Positions 15,484 to 24,116 of a stretch of DNA of 46,428 nt are shown in pieces. The translations under genes and the position numbers were made by a program. The DNA lies in assembly GCA_017939795.1 (NCBI GenBank), contig JAGBAA010000133.1, positions 1 to 46,428 of the forward strand, written 5' to 3'. The DNA is from Thermoguttaceae bacterium. GTDB taxonomy: Bacteria; Planctomycetota; Planctomycetia; Pirellulales; Thermoguttaceae. Each line of letters opens with the position of its first letter. The first letter of the stretch is position 1. The notes below the pieces were generated by a model. The model saw only the letters and a list, made by a program, of their open reading frames with translations. It was not told where the DNA came from and made no database searches.

Positions 15484-16845
15484 TTAATTTTCCGGTTTCC
15501 CTCCCTCGTAAATGCTGAAGACCGCCCAGACGGGATGATGGTCAAACGGAATGTAGCGGATGCCCGAAAATTGCTGATTCAGGTCCCAGACGCCGGCATT
15601 GGAAGTGAATTCCTGCAGCGGGCGTTTCTGGAAAAGGATATTTTCCGAGATGAAGCTGAAGGACCCAAAAGCATTGGTCCGCACGTTACTGTTTGCCCAG
15701 GTCACCGTTTTGTTGAAGACCATATCGCCAACGACGGCCTCGCCGGGTTCCATGCCGAATTTTCCAAAAATGATGACGTCGTCTTCATGGTCGAATTCAT
15801 TTCTGGAGACGGATTTCTTCAGGAGATCGAGCATACTCGGAAAATGCTGGAGTTCCTGCTGTTCATGTCTCGGATAAAGCTGAACGTTTGCTGCGATGAA
15901 GGAAAACGCGGCATTCGAAGAGACTTTTTTTGCTTGGAATCGGGCTGCCAGGGGCGGACAAATGAACGGTTTGTTGGGATATCCGGCGAATCGGATCGTC
16001 TCGGGGAAGACTTCCAGGACATCCGCGTCAAACAGGAAGAACGGAACGGGAAGTTTCGCACTTCTTTCTTTTTGAGAATTCGGAAGAATGGCGACAAAAT
16101 CGTACTTGCGGCCCGTGCGCAGAGACAGTTCGTGAGTGAGTTTCTGGAAAAATTGCGTATTTTCTGCATAGAAACCCTGGACTGCCAGAAGATCGAACTG
16201 CGCAAAAAGGCCAAGAACTTCCTCAAAGATCTCCGGTCTTTTCATCAAATATTCCGGACGCATCGGTTCCATGCTGAACGATGCCATGAGGAGTTTGCCC
16301 GGTTCTTCAAAATGACGTTTGATCTTTCGGATATTGGGGGCAGACTGGAATTCTTCCCGCATGAGCGAAAGATCGGAATCCTGCTGGCTTCGGGAAGTCT
16401 TGACCGTGTCCGTCACCTGGACAGACGGAGCTTCCAGCACAGTATTTCCTTCCACACCGTCGGCGGAAGCATTGGCCATGCCGCTGCCCGAGGCATTTTT
16501 CGCCGGCTTGCTTACCGAGTGCGGACGATTCGGAATACTTGCATGAGAGGAAACGGGGGCACTTTCGGTACCGTCTTCGCCTTCTTTAGGCGGAAAACAG
16601 CTTTTGATCTTCTGAAATCCATATTTTCCCAGACCGCTGATCCCTTCCTGATGCGTCAGCCTCTCATCTGTTTTGAGGCCTTCCGGATAGGCTGGGTAAT
16701 CGGTACGTGTTTCCTCTGAGCGGGTCGTGATGACTACCCGTTCCAGGTCATTGCTGTCTTTCCATGTGAAAATGTCGATGCGGACGGTGGACAAAACAAA
16801 CAGCAAACCACCGATCAGCGCAATCAAAATCGTGCTGCGGGACAT
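15484..16845 (-). CDS. Membrane-anchored, catalytically degenerate EEP-fold protein
   Basis: 453 residues. The start at 16845 is set by aaggagg 5 bases upstream. Residues 5-22 are a membrane anchor (TILIALIGGLLFVLS), and about 40-180 a low-complexity Ser/Lys-rich linker. The rest follows the endonuclease/exonuclease/phosphatase (EEP) fold, with LLMASFSMEP, FDLLAVQGF, NVQLYPRH, DVIIFGKFGMEP and FDHHPVWAVF at the positions of the EEP motifs. In active enzymes these read SFNI, LQE, NTHL, GDFN and SDHxP. Here Asn became Ser191, Glu became Gly224, His became Gln322, and Asp/Asn became Lys362/Gly364; only D435-H436 remain. It is probably a binding or scaffold pseudoenzyme. Confidence 0.75.
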   Translation of the reverse strand: MSRSTILIALIGGLLFVLSTVRIDIFTWKDSNDLERVVITTRSEETRTDYPAYPEGLKTDERLTHQEGISGLGKYGFQKIKSCFPPKEGEDGTESAPVSSHASIPNRPHSVSKPAKNASGSGMANASADGVEGNTVLEAPSVQVTDTVKTSRSQQDSDLSLMREEFQSAPNIRKIKRHFEEPGKLLMASFSMEPMRPEYLMKRPEIFEEVLGLFAQFDLLAVQGFYAENTQFFQKLTHELSLRTGRKYDFVAILPNSQKERSAKLPVPFFLFDADVLEVFPETIRFAGYPNKPFICPPLAARFQAKKVSSNAAFSFIAANVQLYPRHEQQELQHFPSMLDLLKKSVSRNEFDHEDDVIIFGKFGMEPGEAVVGDMVFNKTVTWANSNVRTNAFGSFSFISENILFQKRPLQEFTSNAGVWDLNQQFSGIRYIPFDHHPVWAVFSIYEGGKPEN

Positions 16846-17181
16846 CCCGACCTCCTTGAAACCGATACTCCCGTTTTTTTTTGACGTACGGATCTTGAGC
16901 TCTGCTCTTCCTGCGGTCCTGCAAGCGCGTCCTGTACGGCAATGCGAAACCGTGAGCATAAAGAAACAGACTCTCCTAATATAAAATATTCCACAGAAAT
17001 TCTGTTTCGTCAAGTACCGGTCCTCAGAATTATGGGATCTAAGAGAATATTTTTTATATTTTTGCGGATTTTGTGGGTTTTGATGGTTTTGTCGGCGGAA
17101 GCTGTGCCATTCTGCTTCGTCTCTCCTTCCGCCGACATACCATTTTTTTGAGAGATCCTTTTTGTTTTCGCGGAATGTTCT

Positions 17182-17931
17182 TTAGCGCATCATCAAACGT
17201 TCTGCAGCTTCGAGTTCCTCCGGAGTGTTGACGGAAACGGCTTCCTGGGGGCGAAGGAGCGGAAGCGCACGGACAGTTTTTCCGCGGGACAGAAGGATCG
17301 CCGGAGCGTCCGTGATGTAGTACTCGCCCTGTGCGTTGTTCGGCGTCAGTGCATCGAGCACGTCCACCAGTTCTGCCGCATCGAAAACATAGTAGCTCTG
17401 GTTGACTTCATGGATCTTTCGCTGGGATTCCGTGGCGTCCTTTTCTTCCACGATGCCGCAGAAATTGCCATTTTCATCCCGCAGGATCCGGCCAAGTCCG
17501 CGCGGGTCTTCCACCTCGATCGTTCCCAGAATGCAGGCACATGGTGCAGAATGCCAGGCCGCGAGCAGTTCCGCGATCGTTTCTCCCTGCATCATCGGAG
17601 AATCTCCCGCGACGATGACGACCGGCACTGCTTCGGACGGTGAGTCTTCAAGAAGTGCACGCAGCTGCGGGACACACATTCGGACGGCATGGCCAGTCCC
17701 TTTCTGTTCCGTTTGGAGGACGAATTCGATTTCGGAATGATGGGCCAGTGCCGCTTGAACGTCTTCCGACCGGTATCCGACGATGGCAAAAATACGGTCG
17801 ATCCCCGCAAAATGAAGAGCGTCGAGCGGATACTCGATCATCGGACGGCCGCAAACCGGCGTGAGGACTTTGGGAAGTTCTGAACGCATCCGCGTGCCTT
17901 TGCCCGCTGCGAGAATGACGGCTGCCTGCAT
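17182..17931 (-). CDS. NTP transferase, GlmU N-terminal (uridylyltransferase) type
   Basis: 249 residues. The start at 17931 has ggagg 5 bases upstream; the frame stays open further 5' but without homology. It is a GlmU-type nucleotidyltransferase domain: LAAGKGTRMRSELPKVL (residues 7-23), QTEQKGTGHAV, AGDSPMM (normally GDVPLL), GRILRDENG with IVEEKDA, and NNAQGEYYITDA. It should make UDP-N-acetylglucosamine (or a similar UDP sugar) from UTP and the sugar 1-phosphate. The left-handed beta-helix acetyltransferase half of GlmU is absent, so acetylation would need another enzyme. UDP-GlcNAc feeds peptidoglycan and lipid A, the latter also served by lpxD nearby. Confidence 0.85.
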   Translation of the reverse strand: MQAAVILAAGKGTRMRSELPKVLTPVCGRPMIEYPLDALHFAGIDRIFAIVGYRSEDVQAALAHHSEIEFVLQTEQKGTGHAVRMCVPQLRALLEDSPSEAVPVVIVAGDSPMMQGETIAELLAAWHSAPCACILGTIEVEDPRGLGRILRDENGNFCGIVEEKDATESQRKIHEVNQSYYVFDAAELVDVLDALTPNNAQGEYYITDAPAILLSRGKTVRALPLLRPQEAVSVNTPEELEAAERLMMR

Positions 17932-18077
17932 GATTGCCTCCAAATGGGATCGACTGGAAAATGGGAAACGGGAAAACGCTTCCTCTTTTTCGGATCTTCC
18001 GGCGAATGTCCGCTGAATGGCGGACGAAGACCCGGAAAAGAGAAAGACACGGTCAGGATCCTGCGGAATACGCGGGA

Positions 18078-19379
18078 TCAGCTGTTGAGGAACTCGGTGA
18101 CGCTGTCGGCGATCTCCTGGAAAAGCGTGTTGCGGACGGTGTCGTCCGTGTTCAGCATCGTGACGCGGAAACCGCACAGATCCGTCGCGAAACCGGTCAG
18201 CGGTACGATACAGATCCCCTTCGACGCAAGCAGATTGTATACGAACTGCTTGTCGCCCGGCACATTTTGGCAGAGAGCATCCACGTATTCGCGAAGCTGC
18301 GGGTTGGCGGCCTGGAGTTTCTGGCCCGGATGGAAGACTCCGTCCTCAAAAACGACGCTCATGTAGAACGCGCCCTGCGGACGATGGCAGATCAACCCCG
18401 GCACCTTGCTGAAAATATCGTATGCCTGATTTGCACGTTTCTCGAAAATTGCGGCACGGGTCTTCAGGTGCTCCGGATATTTGGGAGATCCAAAAACACG
18501 CGGGATCGAGATCTGCGGAAGCGTCGTCGCGCAGACTTCCAGCATTTTCGAGGCCAGGATACTGTCGATGAATGCGGAGAAATTGGGATCTTTATTTTTG
18601 TTCATGACCTCGATCCACGCACAACGCGCACCGGGCCACGGGTACTCTTTACTGATCCCGCGCATGGAGATCGCCGGGACGTCATGTGCATACTGCGAAA
18701 GATGGAAAGGTTCCGCCCCATTATAGCAGATGTGCGAGTAAATTTCGTCTACGAGCAGGAAAAGATCGTACTGCCGTGCGATCTCGGCAAACTCTTCCAA
18801 AATCTCCCGCGGGTAGACGATCCCCGTCGGATTGTCCGGATTTACGAATCCGATCCCTGCGATCGACGGATTGTAGTGCACGATCCGGCGAACCTCTTCC
18901 ATGTCCGGGAGCCAGTTGTTTTTCGGGTCGAGCCGGAAATGAAGCGGATCGTATCCGCCGCGTTTGCTCTCGTTGGACGAATGTGTCGAATAGATCGGTG
19001 CAGGCAGAAGAATACGCGCATTCCGGTGCGTCAATTCGTAGACCTTGTCGATCGCGTCGGCCGTTCCGTTGAAGAAAATGATGTCGTCCGGCGAGATCTG
19101 AACTCCGCCTTCACGCGCATTGACCCGGTCTGCCAGAAAATCGCGGGTCTCCTGAACGCCGCGCGTCTGACAGTAGCCCCACGATGCGTTTTGACTCACG
19201 ATGTCGCGGACGATTTCTTTGATCCACGGTGCGACTTCCTCTTTCATCGCAATGGGGTCGCCGATATTTTCCCACGTGATTTTCTGACCCATGCCGCGCA
19301 TCCGGTTGGCATGCTCTACGATCTGACGAATTTCGTATTCCAAAAAACCGGCACCTTCGTGCACTATGTTGGTACGCAT
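18078..19379 (-). CDS. Class I/II pyridoxal-phosphate aminotransferase
   Basis: 433 residues of the fold-type I aspartate aminotransferase superfamily. Landmarks are NPDNPTG, the PLP-ring Asp in LLVDEIYSHICYNG, and the Schiff-base lysine in MRGISKEYPWPGARCAW, followed by the phosphate-binding Arg. The substrate-binding Arg is probably in CGFRVTML near the C-terminus. An insertion of about 30 residues around GVFHPGQKLQAANPQLREYV, between the final beta strands, is longer than in standard AspC. The substrate is not readable; alanine, aspartate or aromatic specificity is possible. aaagga lies about 9 bases before the start. The gene shares strand with the glmU-type gene 146 bases downstream. Confidence 0.85.
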   Translation of the reverse strand: MRTNIVHEGAGFLEYEIRQIVEHANRMRGMGQKITWENIGDPIAMKEEVAPWIKEIVRDIVSQNASWGYCQTRGVQETRDFLADRVNAREGGVQISPDDIIFFNGTADAIDKVYELTHRNARILLPAPIYSTHSSNESKRGGYDPLHFRLDPKNNWLPDMEEVRRIVHYNPSIAGIGFVNPDNPTGIVYPREILEEFAEIARQYDLFLLVDEIYSHICYNGAEPFHLSQYAHDVPAISMRGISKEYPWPGARCAWIEVMNKNKDPNFSAFIDSILASKMLEVCATTLPQISIPRVFGSPKYPEHLKTRAAIFEKRANQAYDIFSKVPGLICHRPQGAFYMSVVFEDGVFHPGQKLQAANPQLREYVDALCQNVPGDKQFVYNLLASKGICIVPLTGFATDLCGFRVTMLNTDDTVRNTLFQEIADSVTEFLNS

Positions 19380-19540
19380 GATCTTCTGTCCTTTTGAGGA
19401 AAAGCCGCTTCGTTTTTTATCTGGTTTCCCAGGAAACTTTGATTTCTTAAAATCGGCAAGTCGATGGTCTGATTTTCACCAAAAATCTCTCCGATTAAGG
19501 AAAAAAATCGAAAAAAACTCCAGTTTTTTTGCAAAAACAC

Positions 19541-19589
19541 AAAACGGAATTTTGCGGTACAGTGTATGCACCGGGCAAAATTCCGTTTT
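19541..19589 (-). terminator. Long-stem terminator after ahcY
   Basis: 15-bp perfect arms aaaacggaattttgc (19541-19555) and gcaaaattccgtttt (19575-19589), with an extra ggt/acc pair in the loop. T-rich on both sides, so probably bidirectional. Confidence 0.88.
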
Positions 19590-19633
19590 TTCTGAAAACA
19601 GTTTACCGCACGGAGATCCCGCGCCGGCTCACA

Positions 19634-20947
19634 TTAGTAGCGGTAGTATTCCGGTTTGAACGGACCTTCTACCGGGACGCCGAGATAGTCGGCCTGTGCC
19701 TGGGTCAGTTTCGTGAGCTTCACGCCCAGCTGTTCCAGGTGAAGACGGGCAACTTCTTCGTCCAGTTTCTTCGGAAGCACGTGAACGCCCAGCGGATAGT
19801 TTTCCGGCTCGGTCCAGAGGGCGATCTGCGCCAGCGTCTGGTTCGAGAAGGAGTTGGACATCACGAACGAGGGATGGCCCGTTGCGCAGCCGAGGTTCAC
19901 CAGACGGCCTTCCGCCAGAAGGAGGATGGAACGGCCGGTTTCCGGGAACGTGTAGCGGTCGACCAGCGGTTTGATCTCCGTCTTGACGATGCCCGGATAG
20001 GCGTTCAGGTCAGCGACGCGGATCTCGCAGTCGAAGTGTCCGATATTGCACACGATGGCGTCGTTCGGCATCTGCGCCATGTGCTCGGCCGTGATGATGT
20101 CGCAGCAGCCGGTCGTCGTGACGAAAATGTTGCCGATCTTGCACGCATCATCCATCGTCATGACCTGGAAACCTTCCATCGCCGCCTGAAGCGCGCAGAT
20201 CGGGTCGATTTCCGTCACGATGGTGCGGGCACCGTAGGAGCGCATGGAGTGAGCGCAGCCTTTTCCAACGTCGCCGTAACCGCAGACGACCGCGACTTTA
20301 CCGGCGATCATGACGTCGGTCGCGCGTTTGATGCCGTCAGCAAGCGATTCGCGGCAGCCGTACAGGTTGTCGAACTTGCTCTTCGTGACGGAGTCGTTCA
20401 CGTTGATGGCCGGGATCTTCAGCTCGCCGCGTTCGTGCATCTGGTAGAGACGGTGAACGCCCGTGGTGGTCTCTTCGGAGATGCCGCGGATGCCGGCAGC
20501 CAGATGAGCGTATTTCGGAGCGTGGACCATCGCGGTCAGGTCGCCGCCGTCGTCCAGGATCATGTTCAGGGGCTGGTCATTGTCGAACATGAGGGTCTGC
20601 TCGACGCACCAGTCGTATTCTTCGTCCGTTTCGCCTTTCCACGCGAAGACCGGGATGCCGGCAGCAGCGATCGCGGCGGCAGCATGATCCTGGGTGGAGA
20701 ATTTATTGCACGAGCTCCAGCGGACTTCCGCGCCGAGAGCGACGAGCGTTTCGATCAGGACGGCCGTCTGGATCGTCATGTGCAGGCAGCCCGCGATACG
20801 TGCGCCGGCCAACGGTTTGGCGTCGGCGTATTTGCGGCGGATCGCCATCAGACCCGGCATCTCATTCTCCGCCAGCATGATTTCTTTTCGGCCCCAGTCG
20901 GCGAGACTCATGTCCGCCACTTTGTACTGAAGTTTGCTCTCAGACAC
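19634..20947 (-). CDS. ahcY: Adenosylhomocysteinase (S-adenosyl-L-homocysteine hydrolase)
   Basis: 437 residues. It splits S-adenosylhomocysteine into adenosine and homocysteine with tightly bound NAD, recycling the product of SAM-dependent methylation. The substrate-domain motif is [15 protein letters not shown], catalytic residues lie in [13 protein letters not shown], the NAD-binding loop is [13 protein letters not shown], and the C-terminal tail KPEYYRY reaches the neighbouring subunit in the tetramer. The start codon is GTG at 20947, with aaaggag 8 bases upstream. It is monocistronic, with promoter at 20993-21020 and a strong terminator. The leader is only about 40 bases, too short for a SAH riboswitch. 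Confidence 0.97.
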   Translation of the reverse strand: MSESKLQYKVADMSLADWGRKEIMLAENEMPGLMAIRRKYADAKPLAGARIAGCLHMTIQTAVLIETLVALGAEVRWSSCNKFSTQDHAAAAIAAAGIPVFAWKGETDEEYDWCVEQTLMFDNDQPLNMILDDGGDLTAMVHAPKYAHLAAGIRGISEETTTGVHRLYQMHERGELKIPAINVNDSVTKSKFDNLYGCRESLADGIKRATDVMIAGKVAVVCGYGDVGKGCAHSMRSYGARTIVTEIDPICALQAAMEGFQVMTMDDACKIGNIFVTTTGCCDIITAEHMAQMPNDAIVCNIGHFDCEIRVADLNAYPGIVKTEIKPLVDRYTFPETGRSILLLAEGRLVNLGCATGHPSFVMSNSFSNQTLAQIALWTEPENYPLGVHVLPKKLDEEVARLHLEQLGVKLTKLTQAQADYLGVPVEGPFKPEYYRY

Positions 20948-20992
20948 GGTATTGACTCCTTTAAAATGAATTAAACAAAATAAGTTGAAATC

Positions 20993-21020
20993 ATTTTACC
21001 AGATTTTGATTTTTTTTCAA
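20993..21020 (-). promoter_or_regulatory. Promoter of ahcY
   Basis: On the minus strand TTGAAA (21020-21015), 16-base spacer, TAAAAT (20998-20993). Confidence 0.75.
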
Positions 21021-21090
21021 GGAGGGGGAATCCTGTGGGGATGAGATTCCGTCGATCTTTTAAAATTTTTGCGATCTGGAGGAACCGGAT

Positions 21091-21132
21091 AAAAAATTCC
21101 CCGAACGAAAAGACGTTTTTCATTCGGGGAAT
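21091..21132 (-). terminator. Terminator of the recA-apt-lpxD unit
   Basis: Stem attccccgaa (21096-21105) with ttcggggaat (21123-21132), extended by gaaaa/ttttt. On the minus strand it runs into TTTTTT. Confidence 0.88.
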
Positions 21133-21156
21133 CCGAAATTCGGGATCTGTGCGAGG

Positions 21157-22263
21157 TCACCGTGCGGCGGCTTCCTGCTCTTTTTTGGCTAGTGCCTTGA
21201 GCGTCTTCCAGTACTCCGGAAGCTGCTTGACCGCGACGAACTGGCGCTTCATTTCCTGAATGTTCGTTGCTGGGGCTCCCAGATACGTTCCCGGCTCCGT
21301 CAGATTCCCCGGCACTCCGGCCTGTGCGCCGATGATGACGTGCGAAGCGACCGAAATGTGGTCTGCCAGTCCGACCTGACCGGCACAGACGACGTAGTCG
21401 CCCGTCGAGGAACTGCCTGCGATGCCGACCTGCGAACAGAGCAGATTGTGCTTTCCGATCTGGCAGTTGTGCCCGACCATGACCAAATTGTCGATCTTCG
21501 TCCCTTCCCCGATGCGCGTGGAACCGAATGTTCCGCGGTCGATCGTCGTGTTGGCTCCCAGCTCGACCTCATCCGCAAGGACGACATTTCCCAGCTGCGG
21601 TGAGAGAATGTGCCTGCCTGACGAGGAATCGTATCCGAAACCGTAGGCTCCGAGAACGACTCCCGCATGGAGGATGCACCGTGCGCCGACCACGCATTTT
21701 TCGTAGACCGTCACGTTCGGAAAAAGAACGGAATCGTCGCCGATCTTCACGCCTTCCATCAGGCAGACGTTCGGATGAAGGATGACGTTCGAGCCGATCT
21801 CCACGTTCGGTCCAACGCAGACATTCGCCATGATCGTGACGTTTGGTCCGATCTTCGCCGTTTCGTCCACGAAAGCCCGCGGATGGATCCCGGATGCCGG
21901 ACGAGGGATCGGCGGGTCAAAGCGGGAAACGATCTTCGCGAAATCCTGATACGGTGCGTCACTGAAAAGGAGCGCGATCCCTTTCGGGTTCCACTTTTTC
22001 ATGCCGTCAGCTGCGATTTTTTCTTCCGCACCTTTAGGGAGAATGACCGCAGACGCCTCTGAGCCGGCCAGTGCCGAAAGTTTTTTCAGACTGTCCAGAA
22101 GCGTGACGGAACCTTCCAGAGCCTCTGCGAAAGGAACGGCTTTCGAGATCTCCGGATCCAGCTTTTCGGAAAGCTGTGCACCGGTCAGGCCGGTTGCCTG
22201 CCAGAAATCGGAGAGATCCGCAGGCGTTCCGCAGATCCATGCTGCCAGTTCTGAAAATTTCAT
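21157..22263 (-). CDS. lpxD: UDP-3-O-acylglucosamine N-acyltransferase
   Basis: 368 residues. LpxD adds the second 3-hydroxyacyl chain, from acyl-ACP, to UDP-3-O-acyl-glucosamine in lipid A synthesis. The start at 22263 is set by aaggagaagg upstream. The N-terminal uridine-binding domain (1-105) is followed by left-handed beta-helix hexapeptide repeats from about 110 (IGPNVTIMANVCVGPNVEIG). The LpxD signature GAYGFGYDSSSGRH, ELGANTTIDRGTFGSTRIG, KIDNLVMVGHNCQIG contains the catalytic His of GHN. A helical C-terminus follows (EMKRQFVAVKQLPEYWKTL). It implies a lipopolysaccharide-type outer membrane. It is 31 bases downstream of apt in the same unit. Confidence 0.93.
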   Translation of the reverse strand: MKFSELAAWICGTPADLSDFWQATGLTGAQLSEKLDPEISKAVPFAEALEGSVTLLDSLKKLSALAGSEASAVILPKGAEEKIAADGMKKWNPKGIALLFSDAPYQDFAKIVSRFDPPIPRPASGIHPRAFVDETAKIGPNVTIMANVCVGPNVEIGSNVILHPNVCLMEGVKIGDDSVLFPNVTVYEKCVVGARCILHAGVVLGAYGFGYDSSSGRHILSPQLGNVVLADEVELGANTTIDRGTFGSTRIGEGTKIDNLVMVGHNCQIGKHNLLCSQVGIAGSSSTGDYVVCAGQVGLADHISVASHVIIGAQAGVPGNLTEPGTYLGAPATNIQEMKRQFVAVKQLPEYWKTLKALAKKEQEAAAR

Positions 22264-22294
22264 CGCGCTTCCTTCTCCTTTTTCGTATTCGATT

Positions 22295-22828
22295 TTAGTA
22301 TTCGATGACCGAAAAGACGTCCGCGTCACTCTTCGACTGAAGAAATTCCCGTCCTTTGCATTCGGAGGAAAGTTCCAGAACGAAACTGTATCCGACGACT
22401 TTCGCGCCGACTTTTTCTACGAGCTGCCGGCACGCATCCACCGTACCGCCGGTCGCCAGAAGGTCATCGACGATCAGGACTCTGGCTCCGGGCTGAATGG
22501 CATCCACGTGCATGTTCAGCGTGTTGGATCCGTACTCGAGATCGTAGCTCTGTGAGATGACTTCGCGCGGTAGTTTTCCCGGTTTGCGAATGAGTGCCAG
22601 CCCGCACTGCAGTTCGATCGCCATGGGAGCTGCGAACAGGAATGCACGGGCTTCCGGAGCCGCGATGACGTCGGGTTTCAGCTCGCGGGCGGCTTCCGTC
22701 AGCTTGCGGCAGGCTTCAGAGAATGCTTCCGGAGCCTGAATGAGGGTGGTGATGTCGCGAAAAATGATCCCGGGTTTTGGAAAATCCGGAATGGACGTAA
22801 TGTAGTCTTTGAGGTTGATGTCGGCCAT
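22295..22828 (-). CDS. apt: Adenine phosphoribosyltransferase
   Basis: 177 residues, the family's usual length. It converts adenine and PRPP into AMP in purine salvage. The N-terminal signature IPDFPKPGIIFRDITTL, the base-binding APEARAFLFAAPMA, the RKPGKLPRE loop and the PRPP motif VLIVDDLLATGGT (about 122-134) are all present. In most APRT enzymes the ARGF segment reads E(A/S)RGF; here it is EARAF, a conservative change. It lies between recA (39 bases) and lpxD (31 bases) and is probably co-transcribed. No strong Shine-Dalgarno is seen, which fits translational coupling to recA. Confidence 0.94.
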   Translation of the reverse strand: MADINLKDYITSIPDFPKPGIIFRDITTLIQAPEAFSEACRKLTEAARELKPDVIAAPEARAFLFAAPMAIELQCGLALIRKPGKLPREVISQSYDLEYGSNTLNMHVDAIQPGARVLIVDDLLATGGTVDACRQLVEKVGAKVVGYSFVLELSSECKGREFLQSKSDADVFSVIEY

Positions 22829-22867
22829 GTTCAGGTAAGGTTGAGGGTGAAATGAAATTTAAGGACA

Positions 22868-24001
22868 CTAAAGTTCAATACTTGCGTTTTCGTCCGCCAG
22901 TTCATCAAAATCGGGGAGGTCTTCCTCCTGTGTGCCGTCGATCTCTTCAAGCGGCTCCAGATTTGCCCAGATCTTCTGACGAAGTTCTTCGCAGATATCC
23001 GGATTTTCCCGCAGGAATAGACGGGCTTTTTCACGTCCCTGCCCAAGCGGCATTTCCCCGTAGCGGAACCATGCGCCGCTTCGGATGATGAGTTTTTGCG
23101 CGAGTGCCAGGTCGATGATGTCGCCCTCGTAGCTGATCCCCGAGTCGTGCATCATGTCGAATTCGGCAGTCTGGAACGGGGGCGCGACTTTGTTTTTGAC
23201 GACTTTCGCCTTGACTCTTTGACCAATGACGGTCTCGCCGTCCTTGATCTGTCCGACTCTGCGGACGTCGATGCGGCAGGAACAGTAAAATTTCAGCGCA
23301 CGGCCTCCCGGTGTGGTTTCCGGAGAACCGTAGCCCATGGTCCCGATCTTGTCGCGGATCTGGTTGATGAAGACGACGATCGCTTTGCTCTTCGAAATGG
23401 CGCCGGTCAGCTTCCGCAGCGACTGGCTCATCAGGCGGGCCTGAAGACCAACGTGCTGGTCTCCGATCTCACCTTCAAGTTCCTTCTTCGGAACGAGAGC
23501 CGCGACGGAGTCCACCACCACGACGTCGACTGCATTGGAGCGGATGAGCATTTCCGCAATGTGCAGAGCTTCCTCGCCGCAGGACGGCTGGCTGACCAGA
23601 AGCGTTTCCAGATCTACGCCGAGTTTTCGCGCCCAGCTGGGGTCCAGAGCGTGTTCCGCATCGATGAATGCCGCGATCCCGCCCTCTTTCTGCGCCTGCG
23701 CAATGACGTGCAGCGTGAGGGTCGTTTTTCCGCTGGATTCCGGACCAAAGACTTCGATGATCCGTCCGCGCGGCAGTCCTTTGCCGCCGAGTGCACGGTC
23801 CAGAGAAAGACAGCCGGTCGAGACGCCTTGAATATTCAGCGACGAATTGGCTCCAAGTGCCATGATGGAACCGGAACCGAATTCTTTTTCGATCTGCGCA
23901 ACGGTGGAACGCAGCATTTCATTTTGTGCCAGAAGAGCTTCGATCTTGCTGTTTGATCCTTTTGCGGACTCGGCTTCTCCCGCAGTTTTTTTCTTGGCCA
24001 T
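22868..24001 (-). CDS. recA: Recombinase RecA
   Basis: 377 residues. RecA forms filaments on single-stranded DNA, drives strand exchange and triggers the SOS response. The start at 24001 has aaagga 8 bases upstream. Walker A is GPESSGKTT, Walker B lies in [13 protein letters not shown], loop L1 region is [14 protein letters not shown] and loop L2 region is [17 protein letters not shown]. The C-terminus ends in a long acidic tail ([20 protein letters not shown]), typical of RecA autoregulation. A 10-bp inverted repeat lies upstream (24038-24079). I could not recognise a known LexA box. It is probably the first gene of recA-apt-lpxD. Confidence 0.97.
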   Translation of the reverse strand: MAKKKTAGEAESAKGSNSKIEALLAQNEMLRSTVAQIEKEFGSGSIMALGANSSLNIQGVSTGCLSLDRALGGKGLPRGRIIEVFGPESSGKTTLTLHVIAQAQKEGGIAAFIDAEHALDPSWARKLGVDLETLLVSQPSCGEEALHIAEMLIRSNAVDVVVVDSVAALVPKKELEGEIGDQHVGLQARLMSQSLRKLTGAISKSKAIVVFINQIRDKIGTMGYGSPETTPGGRALKFYCSCRIDVRRVGQIKDGETVIGQRVKAKVVKNKVAPPFQTAEFDMMHDSGISYEGDIIDLALAQKLIIRSGAWFRYGEMPLGQGREKARLFLRENPDICEELRQKIWANLEPLEEIDGTQEEDLPDFDELADENASIEL

Positions 24002-24037
24002 GGATATTTCCTTTCCGATCCTCGTGTATTTCGGATC

Positions 24038-24079
24038 CTGATGCCGTCCGGAAATATTCAGGCTTCGGTACGGCATCAG
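24038..24079. promoter_or_regulatory. 10-bp inverted repeat upstream of recA
   Basis: ctgatgccgt (24038-24047) and acggcatcag (24070-24079) are perfect inverted arms separated by 22 bases. It lies 37 bases before the recA start and has no clear T run on the recA strand. It could be an operator or a leader hairpin. Confidence 0.5.
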
Positions 24080-24116
24080 ACTTTTCGTCAAAAACGAAAA
24101 AACGTTTACTCAAAAT

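Noticed and set aside
19529..20974. 481-codon plus-strand open frame opposite ahcY
   Set aside because: Shadow of ahcY in the opposite frame; begins inside the terminator hairpin and has no family motifs.
20948..20992. SAH riboswitch in front of ahcY
   Set aside because: The promoter leaves only about 40 leader bases, with no room for the aptamer.
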